From Enhygromyxa salina (GTDB lineage Bacteria; Myxococcota_A; Polyangia; Nannocystales; Nannocystaceae): 64,000 nucleotides of DNA. How positions within the stretch are numbered: position 1 is the stretch's first letter; each line of letters begins with the position of its first letter. Position numbers and translations under genes: made by a program. Of this stretch, positions 44,209 through 53,766 are shown one piece after another. Under the pieces are notes generated by a model. It saw only the letters and a program-made list of their open reading frames with translations, made no database searches and had not been told where the DNA came from. The stretch spans positions 19,429 through 83,428 of the forward strand of contig NZ_PVNL01000001.1 of NCBI RefSeq assembly GCF_002994635.1, read 5' to 3'.

Positions 44209-45384
44209 TCAGTTCAGCGCCGCGTCGGGCGCGGGGCAGCGCGAGCGCTCGCGCAGCGCCGGCAGCTCGGCCTCGAACATCCGCCCGAGGGCAGCGTCGA
44301 ACCTGTCGCGGTCCAACACCAGCACGTGCTTGTCCTCCGCCGCGACGTGCCTGCGCGTCATCGGATGCTGAATCGAGAACCCGCGCACCTGCGAGAGCTG
44401 ATTCTCGAGCGCGAACGAGGCGTAGTACGCCGCGTCGTCGGCCTCGAGGTCCGTGGTCACGAACGGCGACGCCAGCTGCCACAGCGCCGACAGACCGCGC
44501 AGCCCACGATCTTGCACGCGCCGCGCGAACCCCAGGATCACCGCCTGCTGCCGCTTGGTGCGATCTCGATCGCCGGTGCCGTGGCGCGATCGCACGAACT
44601 GCAGGGCCGTCGCGCCGTTCATGTGATTGCGCCCCGCGGCGACGCTCATCATCACGCAGGGCTGATCGGTCCCGTTGATCCAGAAGCAATCCATGATCGG
44701 ACACTCGACGTCGACGTCGACGCCCCCGAGCTCGTCGACGAGCGCCTCGAACCCGGCGAAGTCGATGCTCGCGTAGCGGTCGATCCGGATCCCGAGCTCG
44801 TCCAGCAACACCCGGCGCAACAGCGGGATCCCCTGCCCTTTGCCGAGCCGCACCTCACCGACCCGCACGACCGAGCTGACCCGGGCGTGATCGCGGCCTT
44901 CTTCGTGCAAGGTCCCCAGGTCCGGCAGCGCGACCCACAGATCACGCGGAATGCTGAACGCGGCCAGGTTGCCGTCGCGGTGGCGAAACGCGAGCACGAT
45001 CATCGCGTCGGTCCGGCCGACGACCTTGTCGGTCCGGTTGTCGGCGCCGAGCAGGAGCACGAACGAGACGCCGTCGAGGCCCGGCGGGCGCCGCGGCGCG
45101 GGCGGGGGCGGCTCGCTGACCGCCGCTGCGTTGGGGATCACGACCCGGCGAGCGAGCGCCACGCCGGGCGGGCCGTCGGGCTCGACCTCGACGCTCAACC
45201 CAGGCGGAGCCTCCGGCGCCCCGACCAGCTCGCGGAACGACTTCGCGGTCGTGTGTCGCAGCACACCCACGTCCTCGACCAGGGCCCAGACCAGCGCCGC
45301 GATCAGCACCGCGAGCGCCGACAGCCCAGACATGACGTAGATCAGCGCTCGCTTGCGGCCAGGACTCACGGCGCCTCGACGCAC
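44209..45384 (-). CDS. LytR-CpsA-Psr (LCP) family protein
   Basis: A 391-residue protein with a basic N-terminus, one TM helix (about 14-36) and an extracytoplasmic LCP domain. Visible motifs are VLLLGADNRTDKVVGRTDAMIV, FSIPRDLWV, DFAGFEALVDELGGVDVDV and LQFVRSRHGTGDRDRTKRQQAVI, including the Arg and Asp residues that bind the polyprenyl pyrophosphate. In Gram-positive bacteria LCP enzymes attach glycopolymers to peptidoglycan; Gram-negative myxobacterial members are less studied. It diverges from selD. Confidence 0.85.
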   Translation of the reverse strand: MRRGAVSPGRKRALIYVMSGLSALAVLIAALVWALVEDVGVLRHTTAKSFRELVGAPEAPPGLSVEVEPDGPPGVALARRVVIPNAAAVSEPPPPAPRRPPGLDGVSFVLLLGADNRTDKVVGRTDAMIVLAFRHRDGNLAAFSIPRDLWVALPDLGTLHEEGRDHARVSSVVRVGEVRLGKGQGIPLLRRVLLDELGIRIDRYASIDFAGFEALVDELGGVDVDVECPIMDCFWINGTDQPCVMMSVAAGRNHMNGATALQFVRSRHGTGDRDRTKRQQAVILGFARRVQDRGLRGLSALWQLASPFVTTDLEADDAAYYASFALENQLSQVRGFSIQHPMTRRHVAAEDKHVLVLDRDRFDAALGRMFEAELPALRERSRCPAPDAALN

Positions 45385-45498
45385 CGCGAGCTGCCCGCTA
45401 TTCCGCCGCCCTGCCCCGCCTGGCCGCGTGTCGCGAGCGCACCACTAAACAAAACAATGGCCCTCGTCCTGCGCTGTCGAACGGGTACCCTGCGCCAA

Positions 45499-46608
45499 AT
45501 GGTCGACGACAACCACGATCCGATCCGCCTCACCGCCTACGCAAGCGGGGGTGGCTGAGCCGCCAAGCTGCGGCTCACGGACCTGGTCGAGGTCCTGGAC
45601 GGGGTGCTCCCACCTGCAGCCGGGAGTGAGCGCATACTCGTTGGACCCGAGCTGTCCGACGACGCGGCGGTCGTGCGTCTGCCGACCGACGACGGATCCG
45701 AGGGGCCGCGGCTGGTGCTGACGACCGACACGATCGCGCCGCTGGTCGACGAGCCCGAGGCCTTCGGCGCGATCGCGGCCGCCAACGCGATGTCGGACGT
45801 GTGGGCGATGGGCGGGCGACCGCTGTGGGCGCTGAACTTGGTGTTCTTCCCCAATGATCAGCTGCCGCTGTCGATCCTGCGCCGGATCATGCTGGGCGCC
45901 CGGGACAAGTGCGCGGAGGCCAACGTGTCGATCGTCGGGGGCCACACGGTCCGCAACGGCGATCTGAAATTCGGGCTCGCGGTCACCGGGATGATCGACG
46001 CGGGTCAGCGCCGGGCGCTGGCCAACACCCGCGCGCTGCCGGGCCAGGTCCTGGTGCTCAGCAAGGCGCTGGGCACGGGGGTGATCGGCACGGCGATCAA
46101 GCAACAGGCCGCGAGCGCCAGCCAGATCGCGACGGCCACCGCGTCGATGTCCCGGCTCAACGACGTCGCCGCTGCGCTGGCCTGCAAGCACGGCGCGACC
46201 GCCTGCACCGACGTGACGGGCTTTGGCCTGCTCGGGCACCTGCGCAACATCTTGAGGGGCAGCCGGCTGCGCGCGCAGATCGATCTGCATCGGCTGCCCG
46301 TGCTCCCCGGCGCGCTCGAGCTGCTCGCGGCTGGCCACTACCCGGGCGGCAGCAAGGCCAACCTCGAGCACGTGGAGAGCTCGCTGCTGCGCCGCTACTC
46401 GAGCAACGACGTCGACGCGTCCGCCCGCACCCGCCTCGCCGCCGATGCCCAGACCAGCGGGGGCCTGCTGGTCTCGCTGCGCGTCGAGGAGGCCGAGCGG
46501 ATGCTCGAAGAGCTGCGCGGCACCGGACACCAAGCCGCGATCATCGGCGAGCTGCTGCCGGCCAAGCCCGCGCAGATCGGCCAGGTCGAGCTGCGATCCG
46601 GGCGCTGA
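45499..46608 (+). CDS. selD: Selenide, water dikinase (SelD), selenocysteine-containing
   Basis: 369 codons from ATG 45499, with an in-frame UGA at 45556-45558 (codon 20) in the N-terminal active-site loop (TAYASGGG, UGA, AAKL), where other SelD proteins have Cys or Sec. After it the frame is open for 350 codons with SelD motifs LTTDTIAP, AIAAANAMSDVWAMGG, GGHTVRNGDLKFGLAVTG and DVTGFGLLGHL. The enzyme makes selenophosphate from selenide and ATP. A start 14 codons earlier (45457) is possible. A SECIS-like hairpin follows the UGA. selA and selB are not in the window. Reading the UGA as a stop would leave a 350-codon orphan frame lacking the catalytic loop. Confidence 0.93.
45556..45595 (+). 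promoter_or_regulatory. SECIS-like element for selenocysteine insertion in selD
   Basis: Just after the UGA, GGACCT (45579-45584) and AGGTCC (45590-45595) form a perfect 6-bp stem around the loop GGTCG. The GGTC apical loop and its 26-nt distance from the UGA fit the bacterial SECIS model recognised by SelB. A second hairpin, TGAGCCGC/GCGGCTCA (45556-45577), includes the UGA itself. Confidence 0.72.
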
Positions 46609-46623
46609 CGCGCCTGGTCCCGC

Positions 46624-47685
46624 TCAGTACTTCGGCTGCCAGCTCTGGGCCCGGGCGAGCTCGGGGTCGGTGCCCAGCGTGACGCTGCGACCCGGGATCA
46701 CGGCCCCCGCGTCCTGAACCATGTGGAGGTTGGCCCGAAACAGCTTCGCGCCCGTGAAGTCCGTGTCGCGGATGTCGGCCTGGGCGAAGTCGGCGTAGGT
46801 CAGATCCGCGGCCGAGAACACGGCGCCCTGGCAGCGCGCCCGATGCAAGATGCACTGCTGCATGTCCGCGCCCGAGCAGTTGGCCTGCTCGAGGATCGCG
46901 TCCATGAAGATGCTCTGAAACAGCTGGGTCCGGCTCAGGTTGACCCCGGTGAGATCGGCCTCGACGAACAGCGCGTTTGGGATCGCGGCCTGGACAAAGC
47001 TGGCGCCGGCCAGCTTGGCGCCCTTGAAGTTGCAGTTGCGCAGGTCCGAACCGCTCAGATCGCAGCCCTCGAGCTCGGCGTCGGTGAACTGGGTGTAGGG
47101 GAACCGCATCTGCGCCAGCTTCATGCCGCTGAGCTTGGTCTGGATCAGCGTCACCCGCTCGAAGTGGGCGCCGGTGACGTTGGCCTTGCGCAGGTCGGCC
47201 TCGAGCAAGGTGACGGCCAGGAGCTTGGTCCCGCTGACGTCGAGCTGGTCCAGATCCGACTTCAGGAACACGGCGCGGTCGAGGGTCGCCTCGCACAGCA
47301 CCAGCGAGGCGAGCTTGCAGCGAGCGAACGCGGCCGCGCGCAGATCGGCCCCGCGCAGGTTGAGATCGGGCGCCACGCAGTCGTCGAACTTGGCGGCGGT
47401 CAGCGTGGTCTTGGCCAGGTTGACGCCGGACAGGTTGCAGCCGCCGACGATCGCCTGGTGAAGGTCGGCGCCCTCGAGCGCCGCGCCGTCGAATCGGCAA
47501 TTCAAGAAGATCGACTCGCGCATGGCCGCGCCGCTGAAGTCGGCGCCGCGCATGTCGACGGACTCGTACAGCGCGCCGCTGAGGTCCGCGCCGCGAAAGT
47601 CCTTGCCCGACAGGTCGAGCTCGGTGAGCACCTCGCCGCTCTTGATGTACGCCGACAGCTCGGCGCCGTTAGACGGTGTTGCCAT
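46624..47685 (-). CDS. Pentapeptide-repeat protein, T6SS-associated
   Basis: 353 residues from the ATG at 47685, which has GGAGG 6 nt upstream and overlaps the preceding gene by 17 nt; a start at 47715 is less likely. Nearly all of it is A(D/N)LxG-type repeats (ELDLSGKDFRGADLSGALYESVDMRGADFSGAAM). Such quadrilateral beta-helices occur as partners of DUF2169 proteins in T6SS spike operons. It is the last gene of the minus-strand operon led by the methyltransferase and ends 15 nt from selD. Confidence 0.8.
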   Translation of the reverse strand: MATPSNGAELSAYIKSGEVLTELDLSGKDFRGADLSGALYESVDMRGADFSGAAMRESIFLNCRFDGAALEGADLHQAIVGGCNLSGVNLAKTTLTAAKFDDCVAPDLNLRGADLRAAAFARCKLASLVLCEATLDRAVFLKSDLDQLDVSGTKLLAVTLLEADLRKANVTGAHFERVTLIQTKLSGMKLAQMRFPYTQFTDAELEGCDLSGSDLRNCNFKGAKLAGASFVQAAIPNALFVEADLTGVNLSRTQLFQSIFMDAILEQANCSGADMQQCILHRARCQGAVFSAADLTYADFAQADIRDTDFTGAKLFRANLHMVQDAGAVIPGRSVTLGTDPELARAQSWQPKY

Positions 47686-50398
47686 CTTCGGCCTCCAGCT
47701 CGAGGTTGGGCTCATGCCGCGGGTTGACCCGGACCTTGGTCAGCAGGGCCTCGTCGAGCTGAACACGCTCGTCGCTGCGGATCCGGGCCATGTCGGCGCC
47801 GTGGAGGTTGCAGGCTCGCAGGTCGACCCCACGAATGATCGCGTTGGTGAACGAGGCGTGCATGAGGTTGGCGCTGAGCATGACCGCGTCGCTGAGGTCG
47901 GCCTTCTCGAACTTCGTCTCGCGGGCGATCGCCTGATAAAAGCGCGCGCCGGTCAGATCACAGCTGCTCAGATCGGCGCTGTCGAGCGTGGCCTTGGACA
48001 GCTCACAGCCGATCATGGAGGTCCCACGCAAGAAGCAGCGAGGCATGAACGCCTCGATGAACTTGGCCTCGTCGAGCACGCAGGACTCGACGAAGCGCGC
48101 GTTGGTCAGCGTGGCGCCCGAGAAGTTGGCGCCCCTGGCCACGCAGCTCAAGAAGGTGCACGAGGTCAGATCGGCGCCGGACAGGTCGGCGCCGCTCAGA
48201 TCCAGCTTGATGAAGCTGCCGCCCTTCAGCTTGGCGCCAGCGAACCGCGCCCCGCTGATCTCGGCCTCGAGCAGGATCGCGTCCTCGGCTTGGATCCCGC
48301 TCGCGTCGGTGCCCTCGAAGGCTGCCTTGGACAGATCCGCGCCGCCCAGCTTGGCCCCGCAGATCGACGCGCCCGAGAGGTCGGCCCCCGCGAGCACGGA
48401 CTTGCTCAGGTCCGCGCCCTGGGCCGAGACCTCGAGCAGCTTGCTGCCGCCAAGGTTGGCGCCCCGCAAGTTGGCGCGATCGAGCTTGGTGCCGCGGAGC
48501 GAGGCGTGGGCCAAGACCGCGCCGCTGAGGTCGGCGTCGCTGAGGTCGGTCCCGTCGAAGCGCGCGCTCTCGAAGAAGGCCCCCGCGAGCTTGGCCCCGC
48601 GCAGGTCCATGTTCGAGAGATCGGCCCCGGTCAGGTTGAGGCTGGCGAAGTCCTCACCTGCGGCGAGCGCCCGGATCACGCGCTCGCGCGCCGCGGGGAG
48701 CAGCGCCTCGTCCATGCCTGGGGCGGGGCTCTGCAGGTGAGCGGTTAGCACGTAGCCCTCGCGCATCTTGAGCTCGGCGGCCTCCCAGCGAGCGTAGAGC
48801 TCCCTGTCGACGCTCATCTCCTCGAGCTCGTCGACCACGGTCCCGCGGCTGCGAAAGTCGGCGGCCATCGCGACGATCGACGCGAGCTGGGCCGCGGCGG
48901 TGAACGTGGGGGGCCCGACCGGGGCCGCCGCGACGGTCTCGGCGCGAAGATCCGCGCCCGTGAACCCGGGGATCCCCAGCTCGTCGACCATCGCCTCGAC
49001 CTTCTGCAGGCGATCCTCGACCCACTGCTTCTCCTCCTTGGCCTTGGCCTCGGCCTCGGCCTGGAGCTTGATGGCGAGCGCGGGCAGCTCGGCGGGGGTC
49101 GGCGGCGGCTGGGGAGGCTCGGGCATCAGCGGCCCGTGGACGTCGGGGTCGAGCCCGCACGCGGCGACGATCCCCCGGGCCCGCTCGGCCTCGGCGACCG
49201 CCTTGTTGTGCATGTTCTTCTGCATCAGCGCCTCGTGCTTGCCGAGCTCGGCCTCCTCGCTCTGCAGCGCGTCAGGCTGGTCGGACAGGCCCTCGGGCAG
49301 CAGCTCGTGCTCGCGCAGCCAGGCGATGCCAGCGTTCTCGGCGTCGACCATGCGATCGCGCAGGGCCTGGTGGTAGTGCTCGACGGAGCGGGGCTGGCCC
49401 TCGTTCTCGGCCGCGGCGACCAGAGCCAGGACGTCGGCGCCGTCCTCCTCGCGGATCATCGTCGAGCCCTGAAAGATCATCACGGCCCGCTCGGCGTCGG
49501 GGAAGAACCACAGGGTCTGCAGCGCGAGCGGGATCTCGGTGAAGCGCTCGGCCTCGTCGTGCTCGCCGCTGGGTTGGCCGTCTTCGCCCAGCCGGGGCAC
49601 GAACACCTTGCGCTTGATGAAGGTCCGCGCCACGTAGCGCGGCAGCTGGCCCTCGAGCACCGGGAGCTGGGGGTGCATGTTGTCGAACCGGAAGCTCTCG
49701 CCCGGCGCCCAGAACCCCTCGCGCTGCTGATCGCGGGCGGCGAGGTTGAAGATGCTCCAGTCGACGTCGGCGGCGAGGCCAGGAAACAGGTTCTCGAGCC
49801 AGGCGCCGTCGTAGGTGCCAGCCAGCGAGGTGCGCTGCGGCCAGCTGATGTCGATCGGCAGCATGCAGGCGGGCTCGGGCCGCTTGCGCGGGCTGTCGAC
49901 CAGCTGCCGCGGGTACTCGACGTTGGGCAGCGGCCGGATCATCACCTGCTGGATCTCGACCTCGGCGTCGCCCTTGCCCAGAGGGTTGGTGGGGAAGTCA
50001 GGCCCGCCGTAGGCCCGATCCCAGCCCAGGCGCATCTGCGAGAACGGCTGGGGCTCCGTCGGGGTCGTGCCCCGCCAGTAGCGATCGCCGTAGACGTTGA
50101 GGGTCTTCTCGAGCGCGCCGACGCGGACGCGGATCGGCACCGCTGGCTGCGGCGCTCCGCCTGGACTGTGGGCGAAGCCATCGACGAGGTACTCGCCGCG
50201 GGACTTGGGCACGCCGCCGTCGAGCACGGGGACCTCGAGCCGGGCCGGCATGAAGGTCCACAGCGAGATCTCGCTGAGCAGGTTGGACGGGCCGGTGAGC
50301 GGCACGAACGCGAGCACCGAGACCCCGAGGTGGTGGCGACGCTGATGCTCGAAGCAACGCGTGACCACGCTGAGCTTGCCTGGCTTGACGACCTTCAA
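47669..50398 (-). CDS. DUF2169 domain protein with long pentapeptide-repeat region
   Basis: A 909-residue protein. Residues 1-300 are a DUF2169 domain (LSVVTRCFEHQRRHHLGVSVLAF, RGEYLVDGFAHSPGG, QMRLGWDRAYGGPDFPTNPLGKG). A helical linker with EAEAKAKEEKQWVEDRL (about 435-455) follows, and from about 590 to 890 pentapeptide repeats (LTGADLSNMDLRGAKLAGAF). DUF2169 proteins act as adaptors or chaperones that load effectors onto VgrG/PAAR spikes. Fusion of adaptor and beta-helix, plus a separate pentapeptide gene overlapping its end, is a known arrangement in large T6SS spike operons. Confidence 0.85.
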   Translation of the reverse strand: MKVVKPGKLSVVTRCFEHQRRHHLGVSVLAFVPLTGPSNLLSEISLWTFMPARLEVPVLDGGVPKSRGEYLVDGFAHSPGGAPQPAVPIRVRVGALEKTLNVYGDRYWRGTTPTEPQPFSQMRLGWDRAYGGPDFPTNPLGKGDAEVEIQQVMIRPLPNVEYPRQLVDSPRKRPEPACMLPIDISWPQRTSLAGTYDGAWLENLFPGLAADVDWSIFNLAARDQQREGFWAPGESFRFDNMHPQLPVLEGQLPRYVARTFIKRKVFVPRLGEDGQPSGEHDEAERFTEIPLALQTLWFFPDAERAVMIFQGSTMIREEDGADVLALVAAAENEGQPRSVEHYHQALRDRMVDAENAGIAWLREHELLPEGLSDQPDALQSEEAELGKHEALMQKNMHNKAVAEAERARGIVAACGLDPDVHGPLMPEPPQPPPTPAELPALAIKLQAEAEAKAKEEKQWVEDRLQKVEAMVDELGIPGFTGADLRAETVAAAPVGPPTFTAAAQLASIVAMAADFRSRGTVVDELEEMSVDRELYARWEAAELKMREGYVLTAHLQSPAPGMDEALLPAARERVIRALAAGEDFASLNLTGADLSNMDLRGAKLAGAFFESARFDGTDLSDADLSGAVLAHASLRGTKLDRANLRGANLGGSKLLEVSAQGADLSKSVLAGADLSGASICGAKLGGADLSKAAFEGTDASGIQAEDAILLEAEISGARFAGAKLKGGSFIKLDLSGADLSGADLTSCTFLSCVARGANFSGATLTNARFVESCVLDEAKFIEAFMPRCFLRGTSMIGCELSKATLDSADLSSCDLTGARFYQAIARETKFEKADLSDAVMLSANLMHASFTNAIIRGVDLRACNLHGADMARIRSDERVQLDEALLTKVRVNPRHEPNLELEAEDGNTV

Positions 50399-50429
50399 GA
50401 CGGATCCCCTGTGATTCGAGTGGTTCGCT

Positions 50430-50885
50430 TCAATTCGATTGTTCGGCCGGAGCCGCTTCGGTGGGCGCGGCAGGCGAACCAGCAGCGGTCGGCGGCACCA
50501 CGGCGACGATCGTGAGTTTCTGGCGGTCCGCTGGGTCGAACTTGACGCTGACCTCGACGCCCACGCGGTAGTTGGCCAGATCGACCGGCCCCATCACCTG
50601 GGTGATGTCGACCTGAAAGTCCTCGCTCGCGTCGCCGCTGGGGTGGACGATCAGGCGAACCTCGACCTCGGGCTTATCATTGAACGAATTGCCGTTGTCG
50701 CGGAGCGAGACGATCGTCGCGGTCGCGTCCTGACCGCTGGCGAGCAGGTCCTCGCGCTCGTTCTGACGCCGAAGCTCAGGGCCAAAAGAGAAGAACAGAG
50801 CTGGGATGATGATCGCCAAGAGCAGGAGGCTCCCCACGATCTTCTCTTTTCCGCTCAACTGGACTGCGTCTGGTTCTCGGGCCAT
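50430..50885 (-). CDS. Small single-pass membrane protein
   Basis: A 151-residue protein with one TM helix (about 16-33, IVGSLLLLAIIIPALFFSFG), then an extracytoplasmic or cytoplasmic beta-domain (ATATIVSLRDNGNSFNDKPEVEVRLIVHP) and a Pro/Ala-rich tail. The beta-domain resembles DUF3592-type or lipoprotein-like small domains. It lies between the DUF2169 and VgrG genes in the same orientation; a role in spike assembly or as an immunity factor cannot be decided from sequence. Confidence 0.6.
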   Translation of the reverse strand: MAREPDAVQLSGKEKIVGSLLLLAIIIPALFFSFGPELRRQNEREDLLASGQDATATIVSLRDNGNSFNDKPEVEVRLIVHPSGDASEDFQVDITQVMGPVDLANYRVGVEVSVKFDPADRQKLTIVAVVPPTAAGSPAAPTEAAPAEQSN

Positions 50886-50939
50886 GCCTGACTGTATTCG
50901 CTGGATCTGGATCTGGATCTGGGCCTGGGGCGAGGACCG

Positions 50940-53273
50940 CTAGACGACCGACACGAAGCCGAACAGCTTGAGGTTCACGTAGCCCTGTTGGATCGCGGCG
51001 CCCAGCGACTCGATCGTGGTCTGGCGTCCGGCCTTGAACACCGAGCCGGCGACGTCGACCTTGAGCCCGACGACGTCGACCTTGTTGTTGACCAGGCCGA
51101 TCGCGAGATAGACCATGTCGAGCTTTCCGCTCAGCACCGAGGTCTTCCACGCGAACAAGTCGGAGTCCTTGCCGCCGATGCTCTCGAAGAACGAGTCGAC
51201 GGTGGTGGTGCCGCCCGGGGCGACCATGGTCAGGCCCGCCGGCGCGACCAGCTTCATCGCGGCCCCGCTGGTGATCGTGACCCCGGCGGCCGCGGTCACG
51301 TCGTAGGTGGCCGGGGTCGTGACCGAGACGCCCCCGACGATCGTCTGGCTGAGCGAGCCGGTGATCTTGTCGGTGACGCCGCCCGTGATCGTGTGGGTGA
51401 CGCTGCCGCCGATCGTCTCGGTCTGGTCGGCCGCGATGTCGCGGGTCTCGCTGGCGGCGAAGGTCTCGGTCACGTCGCCGGTCACCGTGCGGGTCTCGGT
51501 CGCGTCGACCGTCTCTTCGAAGTCGCCGACCACGTGCACGGTCCGGTTGCCCCCGACCGTCATGTCCTGGTTGCCGTCGACCGTCTCGCTCTGGTTGCCG
51601 TGGACGGTCTGGGTCTGATCGACGTCGACGTTGTTGGTCTGGTTGTTGCCGACCGTGGTGTTGTGGTCGTTGAGCACGACCTCGTTGAAGTCCTTCTGGG
51701 CGTGGATGTAGATCTCTTCGGATCCGGCCGCGTCCTCGAGCCGCAGCTCGTTGAAGCCGCCGCCACCCGGCGAGCTCGCCGACTTGATCGTGCTCTTGGT
51801 CTTGTCGTCGGGCAGCGGATAGGGCGTCGCGTTGGCGCCGTTGTAGACGCACCCCGTGACCATCGGGCGGTCGGGGTCGCCGTCGAGGAAGGTCACGGTG
51901 ACCTCCATGCCGATCCGCGGCAAGAACACGAAGCCCCAGCCGTTGCCGGCCCAGGGCTGGACCACGCGGATGAAGCACGAGGCGTTCTCGTCGGACTCGC
52001 CGCCGCGATCCCAGTGAAACTGGACCTTGATGCGGCCGTGCTCGTCGGTGTGGATCTCTTCGCCCGCGGGCCCGACGACCGTCGCGGTCTGCATCGAGTG
52101 GATCCGCGGTCGCGGGGTCCTGCGAGCGGGCCGCCACTCGAGGTCGATCGGCACGCACTCGAACCGGTTGTTGTACGAGTCTTGCGCGGAGCCCTCGGCG
52201 TCCGTGCGCATGTAGTTGCCCGCGTTGTGCTCGACCGAGATGACCAGGTACTGGCCGTCGAGGTTGGGGGTCGGGTGGTCGAGCAGCTCGAACTTCATGC
52301 CCGGGCTGAGCCCGGTCGCCGTCGACATGCCGATGCTGCGGGTCGCGTCGCGCTGGTGGACCACGCGGCGCAGACGAACCTGGGACTCGACCGCGGCGGT
52401 GTCGAGGCCCTCGGTCCGGTAGCCGTAGAGGGTGCTGGGCTCCTCGTGCTCGTAGTCCTCGCGCTCGGGCCCGAGCTCCGCGCCGTTGGCGAAGCCGAGA
52501 TCGCTGACGGTGTCGTTCTCGACCAGCTGGGCGGGACCGGGCGCGAGCCAGTCATAGACCGCCGTCCGGGCGACGCTCGGGCGCAGCTTGGACTCGCGGC
52601 GGAACGCGTGGATGTTCTCGCCCATGCCCGCGCCGTCGCCCCGCAAGACGACCGGCAGCACGCCGTCGTCGTTGCCGTGCGAGATGAGATCCTCGTAGCC
52701 CGAGGGATCGTCGATCAAGGTCAGGATCTCGGTGTCGGCGTGCTTGAAGCAGTAGACGATCCCGTACTCCTCCATGAGCCGGTCGACGAAGTCGAGATCG
52801 GTCTCGCGGTACTGGACCGTGTACTCCTGCGGGCTGTAGTCACCGGTCAAGAAGTCGGTGTTGACGCTGCGCTCGTAGGGGTCGAGGCCCTCGGACAAGA
52901 CCGCCGCGAGGATGTCCGGGATCGTCATGTCCTGGAAGATCCGGCTGGTCTTGCGGTGGCCGAGGGCGACCAGCGCCGGGACCACGGTCAGGGTGGCGAC
53001 GACGTGGTCGGCCTGGTTGGTCCCGTCCTCGACGCTCTCGACGATGCCGCACAGCTCTCGCTGCAGCGAGCCACGCTCGACCGTGACGACGACCGAGGCG
53101 CCGAGCATGGCGATCGCCTCGGCGTGCGGGTCTTGGGTGCGCAGCTCCAGGCGCAGCTGGTAGGGCTCGTTGAACCGCTCCGAGAGCTCGAGGCCCGACA
53201 CCTCCCACTCGACGTCGGACGCGGACTCGCAGAAGAAACGCAGCCGCACGGGTTGTTCGGTTTGGTCAGTCAT
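50940..53273 (-). CDS. VgrG/Tssi T6SS spike protein
   Basis: 777 residues. The N-terminal gp27-like part (about 1-390) contains RFFCESASDVEWEVSGLEL, GLSPGMKFELLDHP and DGQYLVISVEHN; the gp5 OB-fold part has HTDEHGRIKVQFHWDRGG and WGFVFLPRIGMEVTVTFLDGDPDRP. The C-terminal third is the needle beta-helix (TVHGNQSETVDGNQDMTVGGN repeats). It ends soon after the needle, so no evolved toxin domain is fused. The operon partners (DUF3540, PAAR-like DUF4150, DUF2169) confirm a T6SS spike. No T6SS baseplate or sheath genes are in the window. Confidence 0.92.
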   Translation of the reverse strand: MTDQTEQPVRLRFFCESASDVEWEVSGLELSERFNEPYQLRLELRTQDPHAEAIAMLGASVVVTVERGSLQRELCGIVESVEDGTNQADHVVATLTVVPALVALGHRKTSRIFQDMTIPDILAAVLSEGLDPYERSVNTDFLTGDYSPQEYTVQYRETDLDFVDRLMEEYGIVYCFKHADTEILTLIDDPSGYEDLISHGNDDGVLPVVLRGDGAGMGENIHAFRRESKLRPSVARTAVYDWLAPGPAQLVENDTVSDLGFANGAELGPEREDYEHEEPSTLYGYRTEGLDTAAVESQVRLRRVVHQRDATRSIGMSTATGLSPGMKFELLDHPTPNLDGQYLVISVEHNAGNYMRTDAEGSAQDSYNNRFECVPIDLEWRPARRTPRPRIHSMQTATVVGPAGEEIHTDEHGRIKVQFHWDRGGESDENASCFIRVVQPWAGNGWGFVFLPRIGMEVTVTFLDGDPDRPMVTGCVYNGANATPYPLPDDKTKSTIKSASSPGGGGFNELRLEDAAGSEEIYIHAQKDFNEVVLNDHNTTVGNNQTNNVDVDQTQTVHGNQSETVDGNQDMTVGGNRTVHVVGDFEETVDATETRTVTGDVTETFAASETRDIAADQTETIGGSVTHTITGGVTDKITGSLSQTIVGGVSVTTPATYDVTAAAGVTITSGAAMKLVAPAGLTMVAPGGTTTVDSFFESIGGKDSDLFAWKTSVLSGKLDMVYLAIGLVNNKVDVVGLKVDVAGSVFKAGRQTTIESLGAAIQQGYVNLKLFGFVSVV

Positions 53274-53331
53274 ATCAATCAGCGCTCACGGTAAGAGCCA
53301 GGCGACAGTCACAGACGAACGCGCCAGATGA

Positions 53332-53727
53332 TCACGGCGACAGGATCAGAACCTTGACCTGGCTGGGCGCGACCCGAACCCCCGGACAGTTCGTCGAGTT
53401 CTGCAGCGAGGCGCTGGTCACCCGGGTCGCGGGCATGCCCCCGACCAAGCACGTGAACGCGCCGGTCAGGTGCCGGGAGGGCCCCATCACCATGCCCGAG
53501 GCGACGCCCGTGGCGACCCCGGCGTTGTCGCCGTTGGTCATCGGGATCGTCGTGCCCATGTTGTGCGCGGGCGCGCACATGAACAACACATTGTACGCGG
53601 CTGGCACCCCCATTGGACCCGCGGTGATGTTTGGATAGGGGATCGGCACGGGGCCGGCCGGGGTCGGGGTCAGGCAGACATCGGGAAACCCGGTGTCGAT
53701 GCCCATCATCTGTGTGTTCGCGAACAT
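53332..53727 (-). CDS. PAAR-like DUF4150 tip protein
   Basis: A 131-residue protein without extra domains. It contains the DUF4150 run FPDVCLTPTPAGPVPIPYPN, CAPAHNMGTTIPMTNGDNAG and CLVGGMPATRVTSASLQN. These Pro/Gly-rich proteins cap the VgrG needle as PAAR repeats do. It sits directly before vgrG and after the DUF3540 gene, as in other spike operons. No C-terminal effector extension is present. Confidence 0.88.
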   Translation of the reverse strand: MFANTQMMGIDTGFPDVCLTPTPAGPVPIPYPNITAGPMGVPAAYNVLFMCAPAHNMGTTIPMTNGDNAGVATGVASGMVMGPSRHLTGAFTCLVGGMPATRVTSASLQNSTNCPGVRVAPSQVKVLILSP

Positions 53728-53766
53728 GCTTGATCCTGCTTGCAGTTGGTCCGGCTGGGGTCGAGC

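Noticed and set aside
50988..53294. Plus-strand open frame of about 770 codons opposite vgrG
   Set aside because: vgrG on the minus strand is unambiguous, and this frame is a mirror of it with no recognisable features.
53611..53626. Second TGGCAC-like element resembling a sigma-54 promoter
   Set aside because: The -12 part reads TTGG, not TTGC, and it lies inside a coding gene on the opposite strand, without a downstream target in that direction.
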